This document shows positions 1-10,720 of a stretch of DNA of 64,000 nucleotides, piece after piece; position 1 is the first letter of the stretch, and each line of letters opens with the position of its first letter. The position numbers and the translations under genes were made by a program. The notes below the pieces were generated by a model. It searched no databases and was not told where the DNA came from. It saw only the letters and a program-made list of their open reading frames with translations. The stretch comes from Circinella minor. Its lineage: Eukaryota; Mucoromycota; Mucoromycetes; Mucorales; Lichtheimiaceae. Location of the stretch: NCBI GenBank assembly GCA_016758965.1, contig JAEPRB010000118.1, positions 61,278 to 125,277 of the forward strand. Reading direction: 5' to 3'.

Positions 1-144
1 CTTGCGCAACGTTTTTATTAATACAATAATTTTCAATGCAATAAAATAAAAAACACGATACAGGTCGTAAAGTCGGAAAGTCGGAAAATGCCAACAATGG
101 TTTTCACTGCCTCATTCACTTTAGCCGTGCCACTTTAGCGGGTG
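1..144. other. left flank of the palindrome, transposon-like debris
   Basis: No gene is visible. The stretch holds two copies of AGTCGGAAA near 69-86, a CCAACA motif, and a block at about 108-135 (GCCTCATTCAC...GCCGTGCC) that recurs in opposite orientation at about 1831-1868. The same TTTCCGAC/GTCGGAAA octamers occur near the ends of the short element inside the palindrome. This flank is therefore probably a remnant of a related mobile element. Confidence 0.4.
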
Positions 145-1152
145 TTTCCATGGCTTTATTTTTCGTCTACTCAATTTCCAAATAGTGTTCCATGTACGCG
201 CAGAGTTCCTCCAGCTCATCTTTTAAGATAGATACACTCGCACAAGTGCCATTCTTCACAAGATCAATTATTCCATAATACAGTAAGCTAGATAAATCTC
301 TTAGTATGTCGAAGAGCCCAATAAAATAAATAAGATAAAAACTCACTCTTGACAATGCACTTCATTAATGTACAGTAGCAATTTCTCTGTATTCTTTAAT
401 TTTGGGCCCGGATACCATGTATAAGGCAGATAAAATTAATTGTTCCCAATTAGGAGATGCCCCAGTAGCGAAGCGAAAGGAAGATTATCCTATTGTAAAA
501 TGACAATTATATTTTATATATAGATAGAAACTTATAACTTTTGAAAAGAATGATAATAGCACGCTATTTGTTATACGTACTGAATATGTTCGAGCATTTT
601 TCTGTCTCTACAATCGATTTTGCTTTCTTGTTGTTCCCTTTACACTCAATGGTGCCACAAATAGTACATGATTTTAATTCTTTTTACAGATGCCTTTAAG
701 GAAATTATTATTGCTGCTGCTATCTGTATATATTTGTAGTGCTATAATAGAATTTAGATCTGTTAACACTAAATTATGTTGCAACTACAGTTAACACTTT
801 TGAAGACATACTTATCACTTCAAATAAACTCGATTCCATAGCGCTGGATTCAATGGCAATAGTTCAACTAATGGTAGATTCCTTATTAATGGTTCGGTTT
901 GTCGACAATGTTCTTGGAATCATTAACATCAATAGAATTTTCATCTCCACACACGCAATCCTGAATTATCCATTAGATAATGCTTTTGTTCCATTAGATT
1001 TTCTTCCCGACATTAGGATTTCTTTCTTCTGTTTTTTCTTTCACGCCTATTATGTTCATTACAGTTATATTCCATTGTGACACTATTGATGCAGTTCATG
1101 ACAACAATAACTTTTTTTAATATTGACGCTAAAAAAATAATGTATGAACTTT
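145..1152 (+). repeat. left arm of a large inverted repeat
   Basis: Positions x in this arm pair with 3103-x in the right arm. Compared stretches are identical or nearly so over about 1 kb. The inner end shows one mismatch and a 5-base length difference near 1118-1140, after which similarity stops. The outer end stops abruptly near 145, at the point where the right arm runs on into a longer reading frame. The arm holds no convincing intact gene. It carries a reversed copy of the exon-like piece that precedes the broken gene at 2748-4010. Confidence 0.9.
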
Positions 1153-1160
1153 CTTCTCAT

Positions 1161-1821
1161 AAAATACAGTGTTGGCAGTTTCCGACTTTCCGACTTTCCA
1201 CAGTCGGAAACTGGCGGAAATGTATAACATTATAGGGTTGGCATCAGTAGACATAAATATGATACATCATATTAAATAAAAGTGATTTGGTCTATTTAAT
1301 GTATTATATCTGTTACTATTATTATGATAGCGTTATAATATATGGTCCACAACAGGAACTATGGAAATATATAGTATAATAGCGCAGAAATGACAATAAT
1401 GTTTTTTTTAAAAACACTGGTTTTGCATTGATATATAGATGCTGCGCAAGCAAATAATAGCTTCAACATAAATATTGTGCGTTGTTCAGTATATTGGCTT
1501 CACAGGTTAAATCCCGACATCGACTGTCAATGCACAAGAGCTAAATATATCAGTTACCTGATCTATTCAGAGGAGTAGGATTTTTATGTAGACAAACCTA
1601 GACTTTAGAGATAACAACGAGGCTCACTCAGCAAAAGTAAAATAGACATTCGAATATATTTTTTCATAACTTAAATATAAATATATACTCTCACTCTATC
1701 TCTCTTTTTTATTATTATTTTAATGAAACTTTTCATTTCATATTTCCATAAACATATTGATTGAATGAAAAAAGGTTTCCGCCATAGGCTTCCACCAGTC
1801 GGAAACCCAACACTGTATTTT
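1161..1821. mobile_element. short hAT-like non-autonomous element in the palindrome spacer
   Basis: The ends are inverted: AAAATACAGTGTTGG on the left and CCAACACTGTATTTT on the right, followed inside by GTTTCCGAC on both ends. CAGTGTTGG-type termini are common in hAT DNA transposons. Just inside the left end, 1176-1187 and 1202-1213 form a perfect 12-bp inverted repeat. No transposase is encoded in about 650 bp. A clean 8-bp target duplication is not visible, because the inverted repeat itself continues into the A/T flank. The family assignment is inferred. Confidence 0.5.
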
Positions 1822-1830
1822 AATAAAATA

Positions 1831-1860
1831 GGCACGGCCAAGGTGGGCACGGCCAAGGTG
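1831..1860. repeat. 15-bp tandem duplication GGCACGGCCAAGGTG x2
   Basis: Two exact copies of GGCACGGCCAAGGTG lie head to tail just outside the right end of the hAT-like element. A reversed, slightly diverged single version is found near 108-135, outside the left arm. Confidence 0.7.
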
Positions 1861-1950
1861 AATGAGGCAATAAAAAAAGACTATGAGGTTTGGATTTAGC
1901 CAATCAATTTTGACTATGGCATCTTGCTGAGACTTAATCAGGTAGCATAA

Positions 1951-2958
1951 AGCGTAAAGTTCATACATTATTAGCGTCAATATTATAAAAAGTTATTGTT
2001 GTCATGAACTGCATCAATAGTGTCACAATGGAATATAACTGTAATGAACATAATAGGCGTGAAAGAAAAAACAGAAGAAAGAAATCCTAATGTCGGGAAG
2101 AAAATCTAATGGAACAAAAGCATTATCTAATGGATAATTCAGGATTGCGTGTGTGGAGATGAAAATTCTATTGATGTTAATGATTCCAAGAACATTGTCG
2201 ACAAACCGAACCATTAATAAGGAATCTACCATTAGTTGAACTATTGCCATTGAATCCAGCGCTATGGAATCGAGTTTATTTGAAGTGATAAGTATGTCTT
2301 CAAAAGTGTTAACTGTAGTTGCAACATAATTTAGTGTTAACAGATCTAAATTCTATTATAGCACTACAAATATATACAGATAGCAGCAGCAATAATAATT
2401 TCCTTAAAGGCATCTGTAAAAAGAATTAAAATCATGTACTATTTGTGGCACCATTGAGTGTAAAGGGAACAACAAGAAAGCAAAATCGATTGTAGAGACA
2501 GAAAAATGCTCGAACATATTCAGTACGTATAACAAATAGCGTGCTATTATCATTCTTTTCAAAAGTTATAAGTTTCTATCTATATATAAAATATAATTGT
2601 CATTTTACAATAGGATAATCTTCCTTTCGCTTCGCTACTGGGGCATCTCCTAATTGGGAACAATTAATTTTATCTGCCTTATACATGGTATCCGGGCCCA
2701 AAATTAAAGAATACAGAGAAATTGCTACTGTACATTAATGAAGTGCATTGTCAAGAGTGAGTTTTTATCTTATTTATTTTATTGGGCTCTTCGACATACT
2801 AAGAGATTTATCTAGCTTACTGTATTATGGAATAATTGATCTTGTGAAGAATGGCACTTGTGCGAGTGTATCTATCTTAAAAGATGAGCTGGAGGAACTC
2901 TGCGCGTACATGGAACACTATTTGGAAATTGAGTAGACGAAAAATAAAGCCATGGAAA
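1951..2958 (-). repeat. right arm of a large inverted repeat
   Basis: This is the mirror copy of 145-1152, with the axis at 1551.5 and about 800 bp of spacer. On the plus strand it contains fragments with coding character, such as a cysteine-containing patch near 2438-2530, and the exon-like piece 2748-2936. None is open over a useful length. The outer end falls at 2958, six bases after the ATG at 2952. The broken gene therefore straddles the arm boundary. Confidence 0.9.
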
Positions 2959-4010
2959 AATATGCAAAACACCTGCTAAAAGCAACCCCCAACTTAAAAA
3001 AATTAGCTAAAAAAGAGAAGAAGAAAATTAGATTACACAAGCGAGTTGACAGAAACGGGAAAAAGATAGTAGTAAAGATATTGAAGTTATTTGTCAAGAG
3101 CACCAACAATGGAGAGAGACTTGACTGGTTAAAAGAGGAGACGACAGAAGCAGAATTCGTAGCAAGATTTATTACTCCATTTATCGACCTCACATTGAAA
3201 TCATATGATACTGACATGATTTTCAAACCTGGTGAGCAGAAATTACTTCTTATGAAGGATTACGAGAACAGTGCTTTAACAGAGGATGATACTCGTTTAC
3301 CGGGTTCAAATATCGATGACATTATTAAAAATACGACAGCTGATGTCCCTATTGGACTTGTTGAGGTTTCCGGCTCCCCTAACAATCACACCGACAATTT
3401 CAATCATTATAATCAAATTAGCCAAAAATTTAAAAAGCTTGTTCAAGGTTATCATATCCGAAGTTGGACCTAGGCTGGACCTAATTGGTCTGAGGTCGAC
3501 CCTGAGGAAGTGGCCGGGATGTTTCAGGTGACCGCGGTGTTTCGATGAATAGGTAGACGAACTTAGTTATATAACTCAAGACCAACATGGTCTGGGATGG
3601 TCCAAGCTGGTATGGTAGTGGATGTACCGTCGTTCAGAACAGCTTGCAGACTCAAACTTTTCAGAATTCATGTTTATTATGATCAAGTTTATATTTACTC
3701 GTTATCAATACCAATGTGGGATGTGTTTGTCTTCAAGTTTGAAACCAAATTTTATATTCCCGTCAAACCAACTTTATTCCCATCTACCATTCCGACCTTT
3801 GTCTCCAAATTGTTTGAACTAAGAGAGCTACTTAACCAGTTTTCTAATGAATGTCAATCTTTCCTGTCAACAAACGATTATTCCTCAAGTTCATCCCCTC
3901 ACAGTGACAAATCGGTGTTTTCTAATCCAAAGGTCTCTCCAAAAAAAAAAAACGCAAGCATCACCAACGCTAACAAGAAACATATTTTCTGTGCCAACTT
4001 TTTTCAGTGA
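2748..4010 (+). pseudogene. broken gene of an unidentified family, possibly nuclease-like
   Basis: Three open pieces lie in the same frame. The first is 2748-2933, closed by an amber TAG at 2934-2936. The second is 2952-3473: a lysine-rich start, then EFVARFITPFIDLTLK, then GLVEVSG followed by a His/Asn stretch. The third is 3597-4010, with YIYSLSIPMWDVFVFKFE and a Ser/Lys-rich tail. A small inverted-repeat insertion (about 3461-3612) separates the last two. A splice-like GTGAGT...TACTAAG pair sits near 2756-2802, so the original gene probably had an upstream exon. The acid-rich helix plus LVEVSG strand recalls PD-(D/E)XK folds, but the usual lysine is absent and I would not call a nuclease. 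I believe similar proteins are dispersed in Mucorales genomes, from memory only. The start lies at the palindrome edge and the 5' part is duplicated in reverse in the left arm. Confidence 0.55.
3461..3612. mobile_element. small inverted-repeat insertion (MITE-like)
   Basis: The left end at about 3461-3490 (AGTTGGACCTAGGCTGGACC, then TAATTGGT) matches the reverse complement of the right end at about 3581-3610 imperfectly. The right end reads ACCAACATGGTCTGGGATGG, then TCCAAGCTGG. The segment between is GC-richer than its surroundings. It splits a reading frame whose two halves look like one protein. No target duplication is obvious, so the exact ends are approximate. Confidence 0.5.
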
Positions 4011-4361
4011 CACATTTAATACAAAATTCAAATAAGTTCATTTTATCAAATGTCAACTTGTGAATTCTAACATTTATTTTACGTACTTCATATAATAACA
4101 AAGTTATATAGTACTTAAAAAAACACTACATTTGTATGTAAGATATATCCCCATCTCTCTCTCTCTTTTTTATCTTTTCAATGTTAACTATTTTATCGTT
4201 TAAAATATGAAAAGAAAATGAATATTGAGTAGATTACGGTCTCCCTTTAACTTTTATCATGTCAGATAATTATCAACTGTTTCTTTATTGCTTCATTTCT
4301 AAACCCATTCCCACTCCCATTGATTCCCTATCAAAATACCTGCATGCCACAAATATATATG
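4011..4361. other. AT-rich intergenic stretch
   Basis: No reading frame of interest is present. Only A/T-rich sequence and a CT-rich run near 4152-4168 are seen. Confidence 0.6.
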
Positions 4362-4363
4362 TA

Positions 4364-4522
4364 CAGTTGAGCCCCGTTTTTTGCACAGGTGGGATTTGGC
4401 TCGAAAGTAGTGCAAAAACCGAGGGTGTGCAAAAAGTGGGGTTGAAAACATAGTAAAATCAAAGCGGGATTGTGACCAAAAGGTGTGCAAAAAGAGGGGG
4501 TGCGAAAAGCGGGGTTTTACTG
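4364..4522. mobile_element. 159-bp MITE with pogo/mariner-like terminal inverted repeats and TA target duplication
   Basis: The left end reads CAGTTGAGCCCCGTTTTTTG followed by CAC. The right end is its imperfect reverse complement, GTGCGAAAAGCGGGG followed by TTTTACTG. TA dinucleotides flank both ends (4362-4363 and 4523-4524), as expected for the Tc1/mariner-pogo superfamily. Internal GTGCAAAAA repeats at about 4428 and 4482 resemble the termini. No transposase is encoded. Confidence 0.75.
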
Positions 4523-4524
4523 TA

Positions 4525-7500
4525 ATCATATATAATTACTTGCCTAATCTTTCTCCTAATTTTACCAATTACTCTCTCTCATGCACTCTTGGCGATACAC
4601 TTGTCCACTGCTTATATTTACCCCCCTCACACAAAACAAATGATCACCTCGCTATCCGAATTTTAGATTCTCTACCAAAAGAAATGGAAGGAACAAGTCA
4701 TACTATATACTGTGGTGATTTTAATGCAAGATTAGGTAGCCGAGTTGGTGATCGTGTACCTGATACTCGTGGTCGACTCCTTCTATCATGGTTAGCAACA
4801 AATGGTATGACAATTTATAATGAATCGTTGGCATATGGACAAGCAACAAATATCAACCCCCGAGGTACCAGTATAGTCGACCTCTTTTTCGGCACTATTC
4901 CACTCAACAATTCATCTATGTCCATATATAATGATATATCTCTATCTTCTGAACACAAAGCAGTTCAACTGACATACACTGACACCATTCCTCTACTAAA
5001 CACAACCATACAAAAAATGTGGCACCTACAAAAACTCAAAGACCCAGAAATTCGCCAAACCTATATCACCAATTTTACTTCTTCTTTACAACCCTTACAA
5101 CAAACAATCAATCATCATGTGGAGAATGATAATACTACGACTTTGAATACCATTGAAGATCTTACCTCACAACTTAATAATATTATCTACAGCACTCTTG
5201 ATATAACCGTTGGACGTAAAACACGAGCAGCAATTAATAGACTAAAATGGTTTTGGACTCCAGAATTAGAACAGGCTAAAGACAGCCGTGAATCATATTA
5301 TAAAAAATGGAGACGAGCATTACATCCAGCAACGAAAGTAAAATGGTGGTTCAAACATCAGGAAGCACAAGCAAAATTTCGACTAGCAGTTAATCGACGC
5401 CGAGCAGAAACTTGGAATATCTTTTGTCAAAAATTAGATAAGGGAGATTTTTCCAAAGCAACAGCCACCATGAAACGAATTAGAAAAGGTCGCACATTAC
5501 ATCCAACCTTTACTGATCCCAATAGACCAACAATAGCAGCAAACCGCATGGCTGACCATCTAGAAAATATTTGTGCAGATACAACTCAACATCAACGCCA
5601 ACATCCATCCCAAGCAATTGATTTACCTCTGTTACACCATCCCACCATAGAAGATGATGATTCACCATTTACAGAGGACCATATTACAGGCATCATCAAA
5701 AAACTTGCCAATGGCAAAGCTCCTGGAGCAGATGGTATCAAAAGTGAAATGATTAAACCAATATGTGAACAAATAACCCCCTTTTTGACAGCTCTCTTTC
5801 AATTATGTTGGAGAACATCTCTTACTCCTACATTATGGAGAATAGCACAAGTAATACCGATTCCCAAGAAAGGCCCCACAAATGACCCAGCAAACTTTAG
5901 GCCGATCAGCTTAACCTCTATATTTCGTAAAATATTAGAAAAATGTATACAAGACCTTTTGGTTTCTACGGCCCCCCCCTCTAGATATTGTACAAGCAGG
6001 CTTCCGCCATCAGAGGGATGCACTTAGTCAAGCTCGGTGTCTCCACGAACTGTCAATTATGCATACCAATCACCATGGTTCACCTCCAGTTTTGATATTT
6101 TTGGATGTGTCCAAGGCGTATGATACAATTGACAGGAACATTATTTGGTCTACACTTGCTCCTCATATACCATACTCATTATTACAATTACTTAAAAATC
6201 TCTTTGACAATGTATATATAGAAATTTTACTTTCAAACCAAGTCTCCCGTCAGTTCTGCCCTATGAATGGGGTATTACAAGGATCGGTCTTATCCCCTAT
6301 TCTTTATTCTCACTATATAAACTCTCTACCATCCTTGCTGCGTGATGTGGAAATACAATGGCTTAATGAGGAATATGACGATTTTCAACAACAACCTAGT
6401 TTGAAATATAATGGCTTACATATCAACTGTCTGCTTTATGCAGATGATGTCGCTTTAATTGGTACTTGGGAAACAATCCCTCTATTATTGAAGGCATGCG
6501 AAGAACACAGTATTACACTTGGTTTTCAATGGAATCCGAATAAATGCATGTATATGTCTACCACAGCACCACCAACAAATTATACACCTAAACTTTATGA
6601 TGTCGACATACAGAGAACAAATACTTTTACATATCTAGGTGTTCCGTTTAATCAAGCTGGTCTAATCCACACAAAAGCACTTGTAGAACATAACACAACA
6701 GCAACAACAACAGCGATGAATGTATTAGCATCAATAGGTGTTCGGGCACGATGCTTTGGCAAATTATTATGTACACGTCTCTATCGCCAATTTTTACGAC
6801 CAAAAATGGAATACGGTCTAGCAATCACAAACCTCACCAATGACGATAATAAGTTACTACAAGAAGCTCAACAAACTTGCCTACGTAAAATTTATGGAAC
6901 GCGCAATAATCGATCTATGGCGGTTATACACCATCTTGGAAATCTAGAATATATGACTGAACGCATAACCATATTACAAGCCAAATTCATCTTTCGATCC
7001 CATTACATGCCTGATGATGCTCTGCTCCCAATGTTACGACCATATATAATTCTATCTAAGGGGACTAATGCGTGGAACACCCTAGTAAAGAAAAATAACA
7101 TATGGAACTCAATAACGATTGATACTGATGATATTACAACAACGGATATTAAAACAGCAATTAAACATCATCGACAACACGCATATGAAAAACGATGTGA
7201 ACGTAAACACAGCATCTTATTGAATGCTTGTCGTAACCATGTAGGAATTGACCCTATCCTTTGGATACCAATGTCACCTTCGGAACGTATATTATGTATA
7301 CATTATCGACTAGGCTGGATTATCAATCATCAGCAACAAGCATGTCCGAACTGCAACAACATCACTCGTTTATCCAAACAACATCTAATACAATGTTTTA
7401 ATGTCCATTCTGTACTTTCCATCTCTCCTAATATCAAAGATCCAATTTCTTATATTTTCAATCGCTTGCCAAAATCACCACCAACTGCATCACTCAGACA

Positions 7501-7681
7501 ACGCTATTACAACATAGTATGGCCTAAAGTATGCTACCTTTTACATCAATGGCACCGTACATGTCGTCCAGATCAATACACCACATCATCATCATCAACA
7601 TCTCGACAATTTGGACAACTCTTTCTCGAATGGATTAAACCATCAGCCAAGCCTTTTTCCGCATCACCAGTAACATCATAA
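4525..7681 (+). pseudogene. LINE ORF2, endonuclease-reverse transcriptase, truncated and frameshifted
   Basis: ORF2 of a LINE cleaves target DNA and copies the RNA at the nick. The remaining part starts with the C-terminal half of an EEP endonuclease (YCGDFNARLGS; later SLSSEHKA, where SDH is usual). The reverse transcriptase follows, with NGKAPGADGIKSEMIKP, then WRIAQVIPIPKK and NFRPISLTS. Next come FLDVSKAYDTIDR, NGVLQGSVLSPIL and the catalytic LLYADDVALIG. A C-terminal zinc-knuckle-like motif CPNCNNITRLSKQHLIQC is present. The first reading frame stops at 6027, but the RT continues in another frame upstream of 6059. The shift lies in or next to a run of eight C at 5972-5979. The N-terminal half of the endonuclease is missing. 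No RNase H domain is apparent. The copy is dead as it stands. Confidence 0.9.
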
Positions 7682-7693
7682 ATTATCTATACA

Positions 7694-7742
<49 letters not shown>

Positions 7743-8030
7743 GCAAACTGATACTAATACTTTTTCTCATTACCCCTTTGAATGCACTCCTCACTAGATT
7801 TCTTCTTTATTCTATTTCTATTTATTTCCTAGTACATCACTGCAATTTTCTCTCATTTATAAGCACTTTTCCTTTTTATTTTTATCCTTCCCACCCCTTT
7901 TTCCTGCTGCCCAGCAGGTTTTTCAGGACCGAGCTTTGTTTTTTCTTTCTGAACTGACGAGAGCAATAGGCTGAGATCAGCGCGTGCTCACTTAATTTCG
8001 TCTTAATAAATATATAAATTTCAACGTAAT
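4525..8030 (+). mobile_element. 5'-truncated LINE (non-LTR retrotransposon) with 3' UTR
   Basis: The element begins right after the right end of the MITE, in the middle of an endonuclease domain, and lacks ORF1. ORF2 remains to 7681. A short AT linker and an uninterrupted A tract (about 7699-7741) follow. Beyond that lies about 290 bp that looks like LINE 3' UTR: a perfect 7-bp-stem hairpin CCTGCTG-CC-CAGCAGG at 7903-7918, then a GC-richer segment ending in TTCGTCTTAATAAATA near 8020. The A tract is thus probably internal, with the true 3' end near 8030. That end is inferred from composition, and no target-site duplication could be fixed. Confidence 0.75.
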
Positions 8031-8626
8031 CATATATATATATATCATATTGTATCTTTTATAATAAAACCAATTGAACCACTATTTATAGAGCTTTTCA
8101 AAATGCATTAAGATGCTCTTTAATTATATTATAACCCATAATTTTTTTACAGTTAGCTATACATACATCGATAAATAAAAGTTCATTACTACAATGTTTT
8201 GTTCACTTTCATACCATGATTTGTAATTGTTTTAATATATACGTAATATATAGTCACCTTCTCCTAAATTCTTCTCTTGTTAGTATAATGTACAGTATAA
8301 ACAATTACTGTATAAAACTAGCTGTTACTCAGTATGTCCTTCTTTACCACAAATCAAATCATTCTAATTTCTTGTAAAGAGTTACCTATAGTAGCTCAAA
8401 AGATAATCATACGCATTATTCACATTCATTATCGTATGTATATATATATTAGTTTGCAAATCTCTGTATAACATAATGGCTTATCATTAAAGCTCTTTTT
8501 TTTTAAAAAAAAAGTATACGTATATTCATAATTTCTGTTGTTAGAGGAAAGATAATAAGTTTTTTTTTAATATTATAGAATTAGGCTTTTGTTGTTGTTG
8601 CTATCGGGTATCATTATATATCAAAC

Positions 8627-8671
<45 letters not shown>

Positions 8672-8704
8672 GAGGGGGGGAGGAATGAAATAAGGGATTG
8701 TTTG
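8031..8704. other. intergenic, AT-rich with (TA)n(GA)n microsatellite
   Basis: No gene is seen. A compound TA/GA repeat at about 8627-8672 lies just downstream of the stop of the minus-strand KCTD-type gene. Confidence 0.6.
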
Positions 8705-9494
8705 TTAATGGAGTAGTTTGACGAGACTATCGATTCTGTAATACTTTGCCTATTTTTTTTTTAAAAAAAAGAATAAGTTTTTCATGTTCTATTATCTATC
8801 AACACAGCTTGTTCAAAATAATAATAATAAAAACTTACTTCTTGCAATAGCTCATGTTGACTATATATAAAATTTATATGTGAATAAAAATAAAATTAGT
8901 AAATACTCAAATATTTTTTTTTATCCAAGCAAGACATATAATGGGTATTATAATATTACTTACATGGCTTTATCTTGACTAACTGCTGTAGGAATCTAAA
9001 GAGGAAGAAAAATAAATATAATGTCAGGGCTTATAATCTTATGATTTTATATTTATTATTCAGTATCTTATATAAAAGGTATTGAAGAAGCTTACTCTGC
9101 GATCCCGGAGGTAATTTAATACTAATCGAAACCGTAACGGATCTCGATCAATAAAATAAGATCCGTCTTCTTCAGGTTCGAGTTGATGACGACCAGAAAA
9201 CATGGTGGCTAATAAACTTGATTCTTCTCTTCGAAGTGTACTTAAAGATGTCTATATAATATTGTAGTAAAAAAAAAAAAAGAATACATTTTTATAATAT
9301 TATGTCAGTTTCGTTAAAACGAACTCTAACTTTTTTTTCTCGTTTTTTTTTTCGATCATCTGATATATATATAAATACCTCAAACATAGCACCGCCTACA
9401 TTCAACTTGACTTTCTCAGTAGGAAAAATAGCCTTATCTAAAAAAGAGTTTTATTATGTTAAATATTAACTTTTCTTTTGTTATAATGAGATGT

Positions 9495-9531
<37 letters not shown>

Positions 9532-10720
9532 TACCTTGACCGGCGTTAGCAGCGGCTTCAAAGTCGGCTTTTGTTTTATCAATCCGGTTACGTTTTTGTA
9601 CTAAACCTTTACATAGTTCATTATAACTTGTAGAAAGTTGATTATGAAAACCTTCTTTAGCACTTTCATAATTTTTTTCAAGTAATCTTAACTTTTCCAT
9701 GGTATTTTCAATATCTCTGAAAATTTCTATGAGAATAATAATAATGATAATAATAATAAAATGAGTGAAGGTGGTTGTTAGTAGAGAGAGAGAGAGCATG
9801 GGTCTTTGTTTAGAGTCACCGGGTGGATTTTATTTTTATTGTAATACATACCTTGCTTTTTAGTTTGGTAACTATCGTGTAATAACTTATATTCAGGCTG
9901 AAAATCTATAATAATAATAAAAGAGGGGAAAGTGGGAAGAGTGAATATGTTTTTGTTAGTTTATGCTTTTCTGATTATGACGAAACAAAAAAAAAAAAAA
10001 AAAAGCTTATAGATAATAAACTTTTTTTCTTTTCTAAAGCATTGTCATGGTTTTTTTTTTCTTATTACCATCCCATACACTGCCCCAGACACTATTATTA
10101 TTTAAACTTGAAAGTGCGCTTCGTATAGCTTGTTGTTCATCATTTATTGTACTACGCGTAACTACACTATTTTCTTCATCGTCTTCCTCATCGTCATCAT
10201 TGTCATTCGCTTTTTGACCATGGTAAGAAAACTCCAACTCATTCACTTCAAATCCTTGATAACGAGGAGTTCTTCCAGAGGATGACAAAGGTGAAGAAAG
10301 TGAAGAAGAAGATTCAGTAGACTCATAAAGATTATCACTAGTATAAAGTGGTGTTTGAGGTTCTGAAGAACGTGTATTATTATTATTATTGTCGTTGTTA
10401 TTGTTGGTTATATTAATAGTTGTTGAAGTGGTAGTCGTTGTATTATTATCATGATGATACATGGCTTCTCGTCGTCGAATACCTGCGCTACGGTCATCTT
10501 GAAAACGAACTCCAGGGGAAGGATTATGACCCTCTACTTCTACTACTTGACCTTGATGATGATCTTGAAATCGTTGCATCATTTGTCGAATATATCTATG
10601 TTGTGCACCACCACACTCTTCAAGGCCAATATCAGCTAACGCACGAGGCGACTGCTCAGGAGATCGATGTGTAGGCGAGTGTGGGTCGTTACTTGTTCTC
10701 CAATATTCAGCCCGATCCAT
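8705..10720 (-). CDS. KCTD-like protein: disordered N-terminus, coiled coil, C-terminal T1/BTB domain
   Basis: Eight exons join in frame to 403 aa: 10720-10069, 9905-9852, 9726-9535, 9437-9379, 9251-9096, 8995-8964, 8860-8839 and 8749-8705. The ATG at 10720 opens MDRAEYWRTSND. Residues 1-235 are low-complexity (Thr/Asn and Asp/Glu runs). About 236-300 is a charged helix (ENTMEKLRLLEKNYESAKEG) likely to coil. About 308-403 is a potassium-channel-tetramerisation-type BTB domain: KVKLNVGGAMFETSLSTLRR, then DGSYFIDRDPLRFRLVLNYLRD and AKYYRIDSLVKLLH. There is no membrane segment, so it is not a channel. T1-only proteins of this kind are usually oligomeric adaptors, often for cullin-3, but that role is inferred. 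Exons 6 and 7 are only 32 and 22 nt, which makes this gene easy to miss. Confidence 0.85.

Noticed and set aside
853..1080. 75-aa frame in the left arm, repeated in reverse at 2023-2250
   Set aside because: The two copies are the same sequence in the two palindrome arms. The composition is not protein-like in any recognised way and no neighbouring exon extends it.
10438..10674. Plus-strand frames opposite the KCTD-like exon 1
   Set aside because: They are antisense shadows of trinucleotide-rich coding sequence and have no features of their own.
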